A stretch of 27,731 nucleotides of DNA, taken from positions 1-27,731 of the forward strand of contig CAYOWC010000028.1 in the NCBI GenBank assembly GCA_964407525.1. Reading direction: 5' to 3'. Under the pieces are notes generated by a model. The model did not search any database. It was not told the DNA's origin and saw nothing but the letters and a program-made list of their open reading frames with translations. A program made the position numbers and the translations under genes. The DNA is from DUZB01 sp964407525 (GTDB lineage: Bacteria > Desulfobacterota > DSM-4660 > Desulfatiglandales > Desulfatiglandaceae). Positions 16,784 to 24,174 of this stretch are shown piece by piece (positions within the stretch are counted from its first letter, which is position 1; each line of letters starts with the position of its first letter).

Positions 16784-17315
16784 CTTCACTCAAACCTACT
16801 GTTCCGGTAATAAAATCCACCTTGATGAAATAGTGCCGCTCTCTGTCATTGATCAGGCTGATTTCTCCGCCGCTGCTTCCACCCGCCGGAAAGAAAGAGA
16901 TTTCAAAAAGACCGGATTTGTATTCACCGCTGTTTGAAACGGCTTTTTCAATCTGAATTCTTTTGGGCAGATCATAGATTTTTGATACGTTTGTGCTCTT
17001 GTCTCCGTTGACTTCAGTGTCTTCACTCGACTCGTCCGTTTGGCTTTTGACTGGAGAAACATGCACACGATTTTCACTAAAATCGAAAATCGCCGTGTAA
17101 GTCACCCCTTCCCATGTTGCCTGGCTTCTTGCAAAGCGTAAAATTGCTGCAATTTTTTTTGCCGTGGCTTTCAATTCCATGTTGCTCATGGAACCTCCGA
17201 GCCTCGGACCTACAAAAGCGGCTACAACACTGATGATCAGCAGGACAATCAACAGTTCAAAAAGGGTGAACCCCCGACTACTCAGCCACTTCCTTCCAGT
17301 TAAAGATGTCAGCAT
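16773..17315 (-). CDS. gspH: Type II secretion minor pseudopilin GspH
   Basis: Minor pseudopilin of 180 residues from ATG 17315. The prepilin motif is G|FTLFELLIVLLIISVVAAFVG, with Glu at +5, followed by KATAKKIAAILRFARSQATWEG, the GspH/FimT helix, and a beta-rich C-terminal domain ending in FIKVDFITGTVGL. I chose 17315 because a strong GGAGAAGGGGAAG purine run lies directly upstream and it gives a normal leader. ATGs at 17342 and 17399 would lengthen the leader and the overlap with gspG. Even so, the gene overlaps the gspG end by 38 bases. Confidence 0.92.
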   Translation of the reverse strand: MLTSLTGRKWLSSRGFTLFELLIVLLIISVVAAFVGPRLGGSMSNMELKATAKKIAAILRFARSQATWEGVTYTAIFDFSENRVHVSPVKSQTDESSEDTEVNGDKSTNVSKIYDLPKRIQIEKAVSNSGEYKSGLFEISFFPAGGSSGGEISLINDRERHYFIKVDFITGTVGLSEDEW

Positions 17316-17706
17316 CTTCCCCTTCTCCCCCGGAACTTCCATCCGCTCCGTAGGCCATGATTTCAAAATCACCGTTTTCCGAAGGGCTTTGGTATTCATA
17401 AGGATGGCCCCAGGGGTCTAAGGGCACCTCTTTTGCTAGGTAAGGGCCATCCCATTTTCCCGCGCTGTCCGGTTGTACCCTGAGGGCGTTCAAGCCCTGG
17501 TCTGTTGTGGGATATTTTCCAACATCCAATCTGTATGTATCCAGGGAGGTTTCAAGTAATGCCATTTGTGCTTTTGCCGCTTTCTGTTTGGATTTTCCAA
17601 CTTTTCCAAACATACGCGGGCCGACAAGGGCAGCCAGCAGGCCAAGTATTACCATTACGATTAATAATTCGATTAAAGTAAAACCGCGTTCCTTCCTTTT
17701 TTTCAT
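17278..17706 (-). CDS. gspG: Type II secretion major pseudopilin GspG
   Basis: Major subunit of the pseudopilus, 142 residues. The short leader MKKRKERG is cut before FTLIELLIVMVILGLLAALVG, with Glu at +5. The GspG hallmarks follow: KAAKAQMALLETSLDTYRLD, GKYPTTDQGLNAL, and the calcium-site region from DPWGHPYEY to GADGSSGGEG. AGGAG lies five bases before the ATG at 17706; a GTG two codons upstream overlaps that ribosome site and is rejected. It sits between gspF and gspH as in most systems. Confidence 0.97.
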   Translation of the reverse strand: MKKRKERGFTLIELLIVMVILGLLAALVGPRMFGKVGKSKQKAAKAQMALLETSLDTYRLDVGKYPTTDQGLNALRVQPDSAGKWDGPYLAKEVPLDPWGHPYEYQSPSENGDFEIMAYGADGSSGGEGEDADIFNWKEVAE

Positions 17707-17722
17707 AACCACTCCTTAAAAA

Positions 17723-18952
17723 TTAAAATGGCATATCGTTCATGCTGAATATGGCCATGAGCATGGACAACACTACAAATCCAACTACCAGGCCCATGGC
17801 CAGAATCATTGCCGGTTCGAGGAAACTGATATACCTCTTGACTGTAGTCCGTACCATTTTTTCATAGTTTTCAGCTATTCGTAGCAGCATGCTGTCCAGT
17901 TTTCCGGTTTCCTCTCCAACTGTTATCATCTGAATTGCCAGGGAAGGAAAAACGCCACTTTCGTTCAAGGGTTTTGAGAGCTTTTCCCCCTCTTTTACCC
18001 TCTCATGGACTTTCTCCATGGAATGGGTGATAATTTTATTCGTCATAATGTCTTTGACGAGATCCAGGGCCTGCAAAATGGGTACTCCGCTTTGTGTCAG
18101 AGTTCCAAGGGTTCTGGCAAAACGAGCCACTTCAATTTTTCTGACCAGATCTCCTACGGCCGGGAGGGTAAGTTTATACTGATCCAAAACGAGACGTCCT
18201 GCGTGAGATTTAAAGTACCGTCTAACAAAATAAATAAGAACGGCCAATACGAAGAGGATGAGCCACCAGTAATTGCTCAATATCCCACTTAATCCCAGAA
18301 GGACTCTTGTTGTGAATGGAATAGCCTGCCCCATATCAGAAAAGATCATGGAGAACTTTGGAATAACAAAAGTCATGAGAATAATAATGGAAGCTCCCCC
18401 GACAAAGACCAGAAAAAGAGGGTAAACCATAGATGACTTAATATAGTCTTTTAGTTCCTCTGAAGTTTCCAGAAATTCTCCCAGTCTTGTCAATACGGAT
18501 TCCAATACCCCGCCTGCCTCTCCTGCCCTGACCATGCTCACGTAGAAAGAGGAAAAAATTTTCGGATGTTTTGACATGGCCTCTGAAAGATATCCGCCGC
18601 CCTTAATGGTTTTGAGAATACTTCGAAGAACTTCTGCAAATTTTTCATTTTCAGTGGCATCAATCAATATGGCTAATGCCCTGTCCACAGGCAGGCCCGC
18701 CTCCAGCAGAGAAGGGAGATCCTGAGTAAAGATCATCAGGTCCCTGGATGAAATTCCCTTAAAAAGAGAAAGAACCTGCTCTGAGACGTTGATATTCAGC
18801 TTTCCGCTGGAGCCTTTTGCTAGGCTGATACGTATGGGAATTAGATCCCTACTGTGAAGTTCCTTGACCACCTCTCTTTCTTCAGTGGCATCAAGGGCGC
18901 CTTCGACTATCTTTCCCGATTCGTCCGTAGCCTTGTATGAGTATGTCGGCAT
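17723..18952 (-). CDS. gspF: Type II secretion inner-membrane platform protein GspF
   Basis: Polytopic platform protein of 409 residues, with the family N-terminus YSYKATDESGKIVEGALDA. Two homologous cytoplasmic T2SSF domains are visible: the first at about 70-190 (FTQDLPSLLEAGLPVDRAL) and the second at about 270-395 (FARTLGTLTQSGVPILQAL). Transmembrane helices lie at about 170-195, 222-240 and 375-400. One base separates its start from the gspE stop, so translation is coupled. Confidence 0.96.
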   Translation of the reverse strand: MPTYSYKATDESGKIVEGALDATEEREVVKELHSRDLIPIRISLAKGSSGKLNINVSEQVLSLFKGISSRDLMIFTQDLPSLLEAGLPVDRALAILIDATENEKFAEVLRSILKTIKGGGYLSEAMSKHPKIFSSFYVSMVRAGEAGGVLESVLTRLGEFLETSEELKDYIKSSMVYPLFLVFVGGASIIILMTFVIPKFSMIFSDMGQAIPFTTRVLLGLSGILSNYWWLILFVLAVLIYFVRRYFKSHAGRLVLDQYKLTLPAVGDLVRKIEVARFARTLGTLTQSGVPILQALDLVKDIMTNKIITHSMEKVHERVKEGEKLSKPLNESGVFPSLAIQMITVGEETGKLDSMLLRIAENYEKMVRTTVKRYISFLEPAMILAMGLVVGFVVLSMLMAIFSMNDMPF

Positions 18953-18953
18953 T

Positions 18954-20471
18954 TTATTTCTCGAGGGTCACCTTCAGCACCTCAGATATTGTCGTCACCC
19001 CTCTCCTTACTTTTTTCCAGCCGTCATGTCGTAACGTAATCATTCCTTTTTTTAAAGCCACGTCCTTGATCGTTTCCGTGGGAGAGCTCTTTGAGATTTC
19101 CCTGCGAATATCTTCATCTATAGCAAGATATTCAAAGATGGCTGTCCGGCCCTTGAAACCGGTGTATCTGCATTCTTCGCACCCTTTTCCTGCATAAAAG
19201 ACGATGCTTTTTTCCTCTCCAGGAGGTATGTTCATGGATTTAAGCAGTTTTTCGTCCGGCTCGATCTCTTCTTTACAGTTTGTGCAGATCACTCTGACGA
19301 GCCTTTGAGCGAGTACGCCTAACAGCGTGGAACTTAATAGGAAGTTTTCCACCCCCATATCCAGGAGTCTGGTAATGGCTCCAGTTGCATCATTTGTATG
19401 GAGGGTGCTGAAGAGCAGGTGACCGGTCAAGGCGGACTGGATTGCAATTTCAGCGGTTTCCCTGTCTCTGATCTCTCCGACCAGAATGATGTCGGGATCC
19501 TGTCGAACAATGGAGCGCAGTCCATTGGCGAAAGTCATGCCTATTTTCTGTTTCACCTGGATCTGGTTTACACCGTCCAGTTGGTATTCGACCGGTTCTT
19601 CCAGGGTAATGATCTTGTTTTGCGGGGTGTTGATTTTGGCCAGGGTGGTATAGAGTGTGGAAGTTTTACCGCTTCCTGTGGGACCGGTTACCAGTATCAT
19701 CCCGTAGGGTTGCGTAACCAATTCCATATATTTTTCCAGAAGGTCGCCGGGGAAACCAATTTTTTCAAGATCAAGAATCAAGGAGTCTCTGTCCAGTATT
19801 CTCATGACAAGACTTTCCCCATAAAGCGTAGGGATAGTGGAAACCCTGAAGTCGATTTCTTTGTCTGCAATTTTGAGTTTGATCCTTCCATCCTGAGGAA
19901 GACGCCTCTCCGCTATATCCAGTTTTGCCATAATCTTGACTCTGGATATAATGGCAGCCTGTAACCGTTTAGGAGGTGAATCAGCATCATGCAAAACACC
20001 ATCGATTCGGTATCTTGCTTTAAACACCTTTTCGAATGGTTCAAAATGTATATCGCTGGCTTTCAATTCTACCGCGTTGAGTATTAAGCGGTTCACCAGT
20101 CTGATAATAGGAGCCTCAGAGGCCAGATCTCTCAAATGGTCTGCATCTTCAACTCCTTCTGACGATAGATCATAAATGTCTTTGTCAGCTTCTTCGATAA
20201 TTGTTTCAAGGGATTGACTTCCTGCCCCGTAAAGACGTTCAATGGTATCAAGGATGTCGGAATCCTTTCCTAAAGTCACGTCCACGTTCAGGCCATAGGC
20301 AATTTCCAATGATTCGACAGTGTAAAAATCATTGGGATTCGCCATGGCAATGCGGAGATAGTCCTTGCCCACTTTTAAGGGGACAAATCGGGCATCCCGC
20401 ATCATTTTGTCGGACAGGTTGTCCAGAACAACCGGCTCTTTTGGGTAGTCGCTGAAAGATATTGGCGTCAT
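18954..20471 (-). CDS. gspE: Type II secretion ATPase GspE
   Basis: Hexameric cytoplasmic ATPase that powers pseudopilus assembly. The 505 residues contain an N1E domain (about 1-90), an N2E domain with ASDIHFEPFE, Walker A GPTGSGKT at 263-270, the Asp box ITLEEPVE at 288-295, Walker B DPDIILVGEIRD at 325-336, the His box HLLFSTLHTND at 351-361, and a tetracysteine zinc site at Cys396, Cys399, Cys431 and Cys434. The zinc site is typical of GspE and PilB. It is the first gsp gene in the run and starts 31 bases after the epimerase stop. Confidence 0.97.
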   Translation of the reverse strand: MTPISFSDYPKEPVVLDNLSDKMMRDARFVPLKVGKDYLRIAMANPNDFYTVESLEIAYGLNVDVTLGKDSDILDTIERLYGAGSQSLETIIEEADKDIYDLSSEGVEDADHLRDLASEAPIIRLVNRLILNAVELKASDIHFEPFEKVFKARYRIDGVLHDADSPPKRLQAAIISRVKIMAKLDIAERRLPQDGRIKLKIADKEIDFRVSTIPTLYGESLVMRILDRDSLILDLEKIGFPGDLLEKYMELVTQPYGMILVTGPTGSGKTSTLYTTLAKINTPQNKIITLEEPVEYQLDGVNQIQVKQKIGMTFANGLRSIVRQDPDIILVGEIRDRETAEIAIQSALTGHLLFSTLHTNDATGAITRLLDMGVENFLLSSTLLGVLAQRLVRVICTNCKEEIEPDEKLLKSMNIPPGEEKSIVFYAGKGCEECRYTGFKGRTAIFEYLAIDEDIRREISKSSPTETIKDVALKKGMITLRHDGWKKVRRGVTTISEVLKVTLEK

Positions 20472-20502
20472 CGTGCTTTTCCGGGTTTGAGACGAATGAT
20501 AC

Positions 20503-21462
20503 CTATTCTTTAAAATAGTCGATTACGCTCTGAATAATTGCTTTCAGATCGTGTACGGGTTCAAAACCTATGGCCTTTTTCAGTTTGCTGATATCAGGAC
20601 AACGCCTTTCCATGTCTTCAAAACCAGGTCCGTATGCTTTTTCATAGGGAATATGTTCTATTTCTGAAGAACTGCCCGTCATGTCTTTTACCATCTGGGC
20701 CAGATCATTGATGGTCACTTCCTGGTTGTTGCCCACATTGAAAATATCCCCTTCGCAGGACGGCTCAGCCATCAGTCGGGTCACAGCTTCTACCACGTCT
20801 TTGACGTGGGCAAAGCTCCTGCTTTGGTTTCCATCTCCAAAAACGGTAATGGCTTTTCCGAGAAGCGCACTCTGTACAAAATTGGGAAGCACCATGCCGT
20901 ATTGACCGGTTTGTCTTGGCCCGACTGTGTTAAATAACCTGCCGATAAGTACCGGTAATTTTTTTTCGTCAAAATAGGCAAGAGCCAGGAACTCATCCAG
21001 AGTTTTTGAGCATGCGTAAGCCCAACGTCGTTTTTTGACGGAGCCCATTACACGATTATTATCCTCTGCCAGATCGTGTTCCATGTGCTTTCCATAAATC
21101 TCCGAGGTGGAAGCTATAAAAACCTTTTTCTTGAACTGGTTAGCCAGACGGAGAACAACCTCTGACCCTTTAACATTAATATCAAGCGTTTCCACTGGAT
21201 GATCCATGATATTCCGGACACCAACCGCCGCTGCGAGATGATAGATTTGATCGGCTTTGAAGATGAGTTCATTCATGACAGATTCATTTAAAATCGTGTC
21301 TACGATTAAATGCAGCTTTTTATGGTTCTGAATTTTTTCAAGGTTTGCTAATTTTCCTGTCCAGAGATTGTCTATGACAAACACTTCATGATTATCTTCT
21401 AACAGTTTCTCGGCGAGATGCGAACCTATGAAACCTGCGCCGCCGGTAATTAATACTTTCAT
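20503..21462 (-). CDS. NAD-dependent sugar-nucleotide epimerase/dehydratase
   Basis: Short-chain dehydrogenase-type enzyme acting on a nucleotide sugar, 319 residues from ATG 21462. The Rossmann motif GGAGFIGSH lies at 7-15, followed by FVIDNLWTG, HLAAAVGV, the active-site Ser/Thr in STSEIYG and the YACSK (YxxxK) catalytic pair. GRLFNTVGPRQ and FGDGNQSRSFAHVKD fit UDP-glucose epimerase or UDP-glucuronate decarboxylase-like members (PF01370); the exact substrate is not decided. GGAGGAG lies just upstream of this ATG, which rules out the longer form starting at 21519. It lies directly upstream of gspE with 31 bases between, so it is probably co-transcribed with the secretion genes. Confidence 0.93.
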   Translation of the reverse strand: MKVLITGGAGFIGSHLAEKLLEDNHEVFVIDNLWTGKLANLEKIQNHKKLHLIVDTILNESVMNELIFKADQIYHLAAAVGVRNIMDHPVETLDINVKGSEVVLRLANQFKKKVFIASTSEIYGKHMEHDLAEDNNRVMGSVKKRRWAYACSKTLDEFLALAYFDEKKLPVLIGRLFNTVGPRQTGQYGMVLPNFVQSALLGKAITVFGDGNQSRSFAHVKDVVEAVTRLMAEPSCEGDIFNVGNNQEVTINDLAQMVKDMTGSSSEIEHIPYEKAYGPGFEDMERRCPDISKLKKAIGFEPVHDLKAIIQSVIDYFKE

Positions 21463-21615
21463 ATTCTCCTCCAAAGATCTGGGGTCAGAAAGAAGACCAG
21501 TACTGGATCCCCGATACAAGTTTTATGCAAAATTCATGCCTTAACGTCCAGAGGTGTTTTTGAACAACCTGTCCCTCCAGTTTTTCAGTAATCGAAATCT
21601 TTAAGTGAAAAAACC

Positions 21616-21643
21616 ATTATATCATTACTTTTCAGGGTGTCAA
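21616..21643 (-). promoter_or_regulatory. Strong sigma-70 promoter upstream of epimerase-gsp genes
   Basis: Read on the minus strand, TTGACA (21643-21638) is followed after 16 bases by TATAAT (21621-21616); both hexamers match consensus exactly. Transcription would begin near 21609, giving a leader of about 147 bases before the epimerase start. The -35 overlaps the T-run of the hairpin terminator that closes the nusG-like gene. Confidence 0.8.
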
Positions 21644-21682
21644 AAAGCTAATGGCTAACAGCTAATAGCCAATCGCTTTTTT
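21642..21682 (-). terminator. Intrinsic terminator hairpin after the nusG-like gene
   Basis: An imperfect inverted repeat has outer arms AAAAAGC (21642-21648) / GCTTTTT (21675-21681) and inner arms TGGCTA (21652-21657) / TAGCCA (21666-21671). A T-run ends it on both strands, so it could act in either direction; the minus-strand nusG-like gene is the one whose stop lies 19 bases upstream. The stem is assembled from degenerate heptamers: GCTAATG, GCTAACA, GCTAATA, GCCAATC. Confidence 0.7.
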
Positions 21683-21700
21683 GGGCGGTTATTCAAGGAA

Positions 21701-22234
21701 TTACTCTACTTTTTCCAGGGCCCAATCCTCGATCTCAACTTCCAGAGATCGTTGCAGAAGATCAAGGCTAACGATTACTTTGTTTTTGGCTTTATGCCGC
21801 AAATAAATTCCTATCAGTCCTTTCAGGGGCCCATCCATAATCATAACCTGGTTACCTTTAGCCATATAAGAACGATTCTGCACAGTGCGGTTCGTTCCGT
21901 CAAGAATCATCAGCGACGAGATTTCAACATCATTGGCTGGAAGGGGTTTTCCTTTAAGAGCTACCATTCGAACAACCCCGATAGTCTTGATGATGTGATA
22001 ATATTCCTCTACCTCAAGTTGAGAACGGACAAAAATATACCCTGGAAGCATGGGCACCAGTATTTTCTTGCGCCGATCTTTTCTTCTACTCCAGACCTCA
22101 ATGCGGGGCAGAAAGGTCTCAATTGACTTACGACAGAGCTGGTCATGGACCTTCTGTTCAAAACGACTTCTGGTATGTAGTGCATACCATCTCTTATATT
22201 GCTCATTATCTACTGTTGGTTGTTCTATCGTCAT
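21701..22234 (-). CDS. NusG-family specialised antiterminator (UpxY/RfaH-like)
   Basis: Transcription elongation factor paralogue, 177 residues. The NusG N-terminal domain starts at RWYALHTRSRFEQKVHDQL (about 14-32) and continues with ETFLPRIEVWSRRKDRRKK, LVPMLPGYIFVRS and IIKTIGVVRMVALKGKPLP, the typical UpxY/LoaP/RfaH phrasing. A KOW domain follows (GNQVMIMDGPLKGLIGIYL). Housekeeping nusG sits with secE and ribosomal genes, which are absent here, so this is an operon-specific paralogue. It is the promoter-proximal gene of the minus-strand block carrying the epimerase and type II secretion genes, from which a terminator and promoter separate it. The ATG at 22234 has no clear ribosome site. 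Confidence 0.9.
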   Translation of the reverse strand: MTIEQPTVDNEQYKRWYALHTRSRFEQKVHDQLCRKSIETFLPRIEVWSRRKDRRKKILVPMLPGYIFVRSQLEVEEYYHIIKTIGVVRMVALKGKPLPANDVEISSLMILDGTNRTVQNRSYMAKGNQVMIMDGPLKGLIGIYLRHKAKNKVIVSLDLLQRSLEVEIEDWALEKVE

Positions 22235-22427
22235 ATTTTAAAACCATTTCATCTTTCTACCACCCCTGTTCGTTTTTTTATCGGTAAGCAGCATATGGAA
22301 GTAGGCAAGTTCGGCTGTTTTTCCAAGCCCAAAAAAAATGACGGAATGAATGCAGTTTTTTTTCATTTCGCCAAATATCTTTATCAGCAACTATTTTATT
22401 TCCTTATAAAAATTAATGGAGATAAAT

Positions 22428-22442
22428 GTTCAATGTTTGAAC
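22428..22442. promoter_or_regulatory. Candidate operator palindrome
   Basis: GTTCAATGTTTGAAC has perfect six-base arms around a three-base centre. It lies 19 bases before the plus-strand -35 and overlaps a minus-strand TTGAAC that could be a -35. Such a position would let one regulator control both directions. No regulator gene is adjacent. Confidence 0.4.
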
Positions 22443-22460
22443 GTTTTTGTCAAGGATAAT

Positions 22461-22489
22461 TTGACATTTTCTCGTTTGGGCTTTATGAT
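22461..22489 (+). promoter_or_regulatory. Consensus sigma-70 promoter for the cysteine-rich gene and porin
   Basis: TTGACA (22461-22466), a 17-base spacer and TATGAT (22484-22489). Transcription would start near 22496, about 72 bases before the ATG of the small gene. No terminator is seen before the porin, so both genes may share this promoter. Confidence 0.75.
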
Positions 22490-22567
22490 TTTTTCCTTTT
22501 TAGTAACCGTTGTAACGGGTCTTCTATAGTAATCAAAACCTGATTTTGATAAAGGAGTGAGTTGTTC

Positions 22568-22771
22568 ATGGAATGTAATCGTGAAACGAATCTAGAGAGA
22601 TGTAACTGTTCGTATGAACCTTGTTCGAGAAAAGGGATCTGTTGTGAGTGCATTTCTTATCATCTGAAAATGAAACAGTTGCCGGGATGCTGTTTTTCTT
22701 CGGCGGAAGAAGCTACATTTGACCGCTCTTTTCAAAATTTTGCGCGTCTTGTTCAGGAAGGAAAGGTTTGA
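22568..22771 (+). CDS. Small cysteine-rich protein, DUF6485-like
   Basis: A 67-residue protein with nine cysteines at 3, 12, 14, 19, 25, 26, 28, 41 and 42 and a conserved-looking core CSYEPCSRKGICCECISYH. This pattern matches what I recall of the DUF6485 family in anaerobes; function unknown. The spacing suggests a bound metal (zinc or iron-sulfur), and there is no signal peptide, so it should be cytoplasmic. AAGGAGTGA lies upstream; ATG 22568 (10 bases from AGGAG) is preferred over TTG 22562 (4 bases). The porin starts 39 bases later on the same strand. Confidence 0.8.
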   Translation: MECNRETNLERCNCSYEPCSRKGICCECISYHLKMKQLPGCCFSSAEEATFDRSFQNFARLVQEGKV

Positions 22772-22810
22772 GGCACTGGCAAAAAAATCCTCTGCAACCA
22801 TTTACTATTT

Positions 22811-24166
22811 ATGAAAGCAAAATTTGCAGCCTGCACTCTATTTTTGTTCTTAATGCTTCCTGTTTCTGCATTTCCGCAGATTTTGAATTCCGATTCCGGG
22901 ACTCCCCAGAATACCGGTTCAATCTGGTATAACTGGGAGGAGAAAGCCGCAGATGGTTTTCAAGACCCCCTTATCCATTGGCATTATTACTGGAAAAACG
23001 GGTTGTTTATCGAAAGTCGAAAGAAAAATATTTTTGTCAAGATTGGTACAAAAGTAGGATTCGATACCGGATACATTGGACCGGATGGGGAACTAGACCG
23101 CGCTTTTCCAGGTCTTGGCGGTTTCGATCACCGTTTTCGAAGATTGCGGGTATATACGCTGATGACTTTCTGGAATGACCTGGAATTCAAATTTGAGATC
23201 GATTTTGCCAATTTGACCGATATCAAGGATATCTGGGTCCGCTACACGGGAAATTCTTTTCTGAGCCATTTCCTTTTGGGGCACGTGAAGGAACCTTTTT
23301 CTCTGGAGGAAATCACGTCCAGCTGTGTCACTACTTTTATGGAAAGGTCTCTGTCCACAAACGGTTTTGCACCCGGCAGGGACATAGGACTTATTTATTC
23401 GGATGTGAGAGAAGACAAAAGGTTAACCTGGGCGGCGGGTGCTTTCCTGGTAACCGGCTCTTTCAATGATGTGGGATCGGGCAAGGACGCATTGACCGAT
23501 CCTATGGGAACCGCCCTGACAGGACGTGTAACCGGCCTGCTGTGGTATGAAGGGAACGGGAAAAAACTCTTTCACCTGGGTCTTTCCTACAGCCACCAGT
23601 TTCGGAATGAAAACAGAGACAATGATCAGATGCAGATTAAGGTGCGGCCGGAAACATACCTTACGGATGACAGGTTGGTGGACACGGGGAAGTTTCACAT
23701 AAGCAATGCTGACTTTGTGAATCCTGAGATAGCTCTTGTTATGGGGCCATTTTCTTTGCAGGGGGAGTATTTCCATCAATTGACGAGTTCAGGTGAAGCG
23801 GATGACCCAGACTTCTGGGGTTTTTATTTCTACGGGAGTTATTTTATTACGGGGGAGCATCGGCCCTATAATACCACGAAGGGCATCTTTTCCACTGTGA
23901 AGCCTAATCAGAATTTCCGTTTTATGCAATCAGGCTGGGGGGCCTGGGAAGCAGCATTTCAGGTTTCTTTTATTGATCTGAATAGCGGGGCCATCCAAGG
24001 TGGAAAGGAAATGGATTTCACCGCTGGTTTGAACTGGTATCTTAATCCCAACATGCGTTTTCTGTTCAACTACGTTCGAGCAGAAGTGAGCGACCGGCAA
24101 AACGCACCTGAAATCAGTGATGGCAGTGCAGATATTTTGCAGGCCCGCTTTCAAGTGCATTTCTGA
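22811..24166 (+). CDS. Phosphate-selective porin OprO/OprP-like
   Basis: Outer-membrane beta-barrel channel of 451 residues. A signal peptide (about 1-20, LFLFLMLPVSAFP) leads to amphipathic strands with many aromatic girdle residues, ending in the C-terminal Phe required for barrel insertion (RFQVHF). The late motif GAWEAAFQVSFIDLNSG and GLNWYLNPNMRFLFNYVRA are typical of the OprO/OprP (PF07396) family; FMERSLSTNGFAPGRDIG is also a family phrase. Actual substrate specificity cannot be read, and members are often annotated as phosphate or polyphosphate porins without proof. No good Shine-Dalgarno precedes the ATG. It converges with the radical SAM gene, eight bases apart and with no terminator visible. 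Confidence 0.88.
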   Translation: MKAKFAACTLFLFLMLPVSAFPQILNSDSGTPQNTGSIWYNWEEKAADGFQDPLIHWHYYWKNGLFIESRKKNIFVKIGTKVGFDTGYIGPDGELDRAFPGLGGFDHRFRRLRVYTLMTFWNDLEFKFEIDFANLTDIKDIWVRYTGNSFLSHFLLGHVKEPFSLEEITSSCVTTFMERSLSTNGFAPGRDIGLIYSDVREDKRLTWAAGAFLVTGSFNDVGSGKDALTDPMGTALTGRVTGLLWYEGNGKKLFHLGLSYSHQFRNENRDNDQMQIKVRPETYLTDDRLVDTGKFHISNADFVNPEIALVMGPFSLQGEYFHQLTSSGEADDPDFWGFYFYGSYFITGEHRPYNTTKGIFSTVKPNQNFRFMQSGWGAWEAAFQVSFIDLNSGAIQGGKEMDFTAGLNWYLNPNMRFLFNYVRAEVSDRQNAPEISDGSADILQARFQVHF

Positions 24167-24174
24167 ATGTTACT

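Larger units (their letters stand above)
22235..22567. other. Divergent intergenic region, nusG-like / DUF6485-like
   Basis: 333 bases without a convincing gene. It contains a palindrome (22428-22442) and a consensus plus-strand promoter (22461-22489). On the minus strand, TTGAAC within the palindrome followed by TATAAG after 19 bases is a weak candidate promoter for the nusG-like gene. No riboswitch-like structure was recognised. Confidence 0.6.

Noticed and set aside
22771..22811. Possible sigma-54 promoter before the porin (TGGCA ... TGCA)
   Set aside because: The GG and GC are 14 bases apart instead of 10, so the -24/-12 geometry fails.
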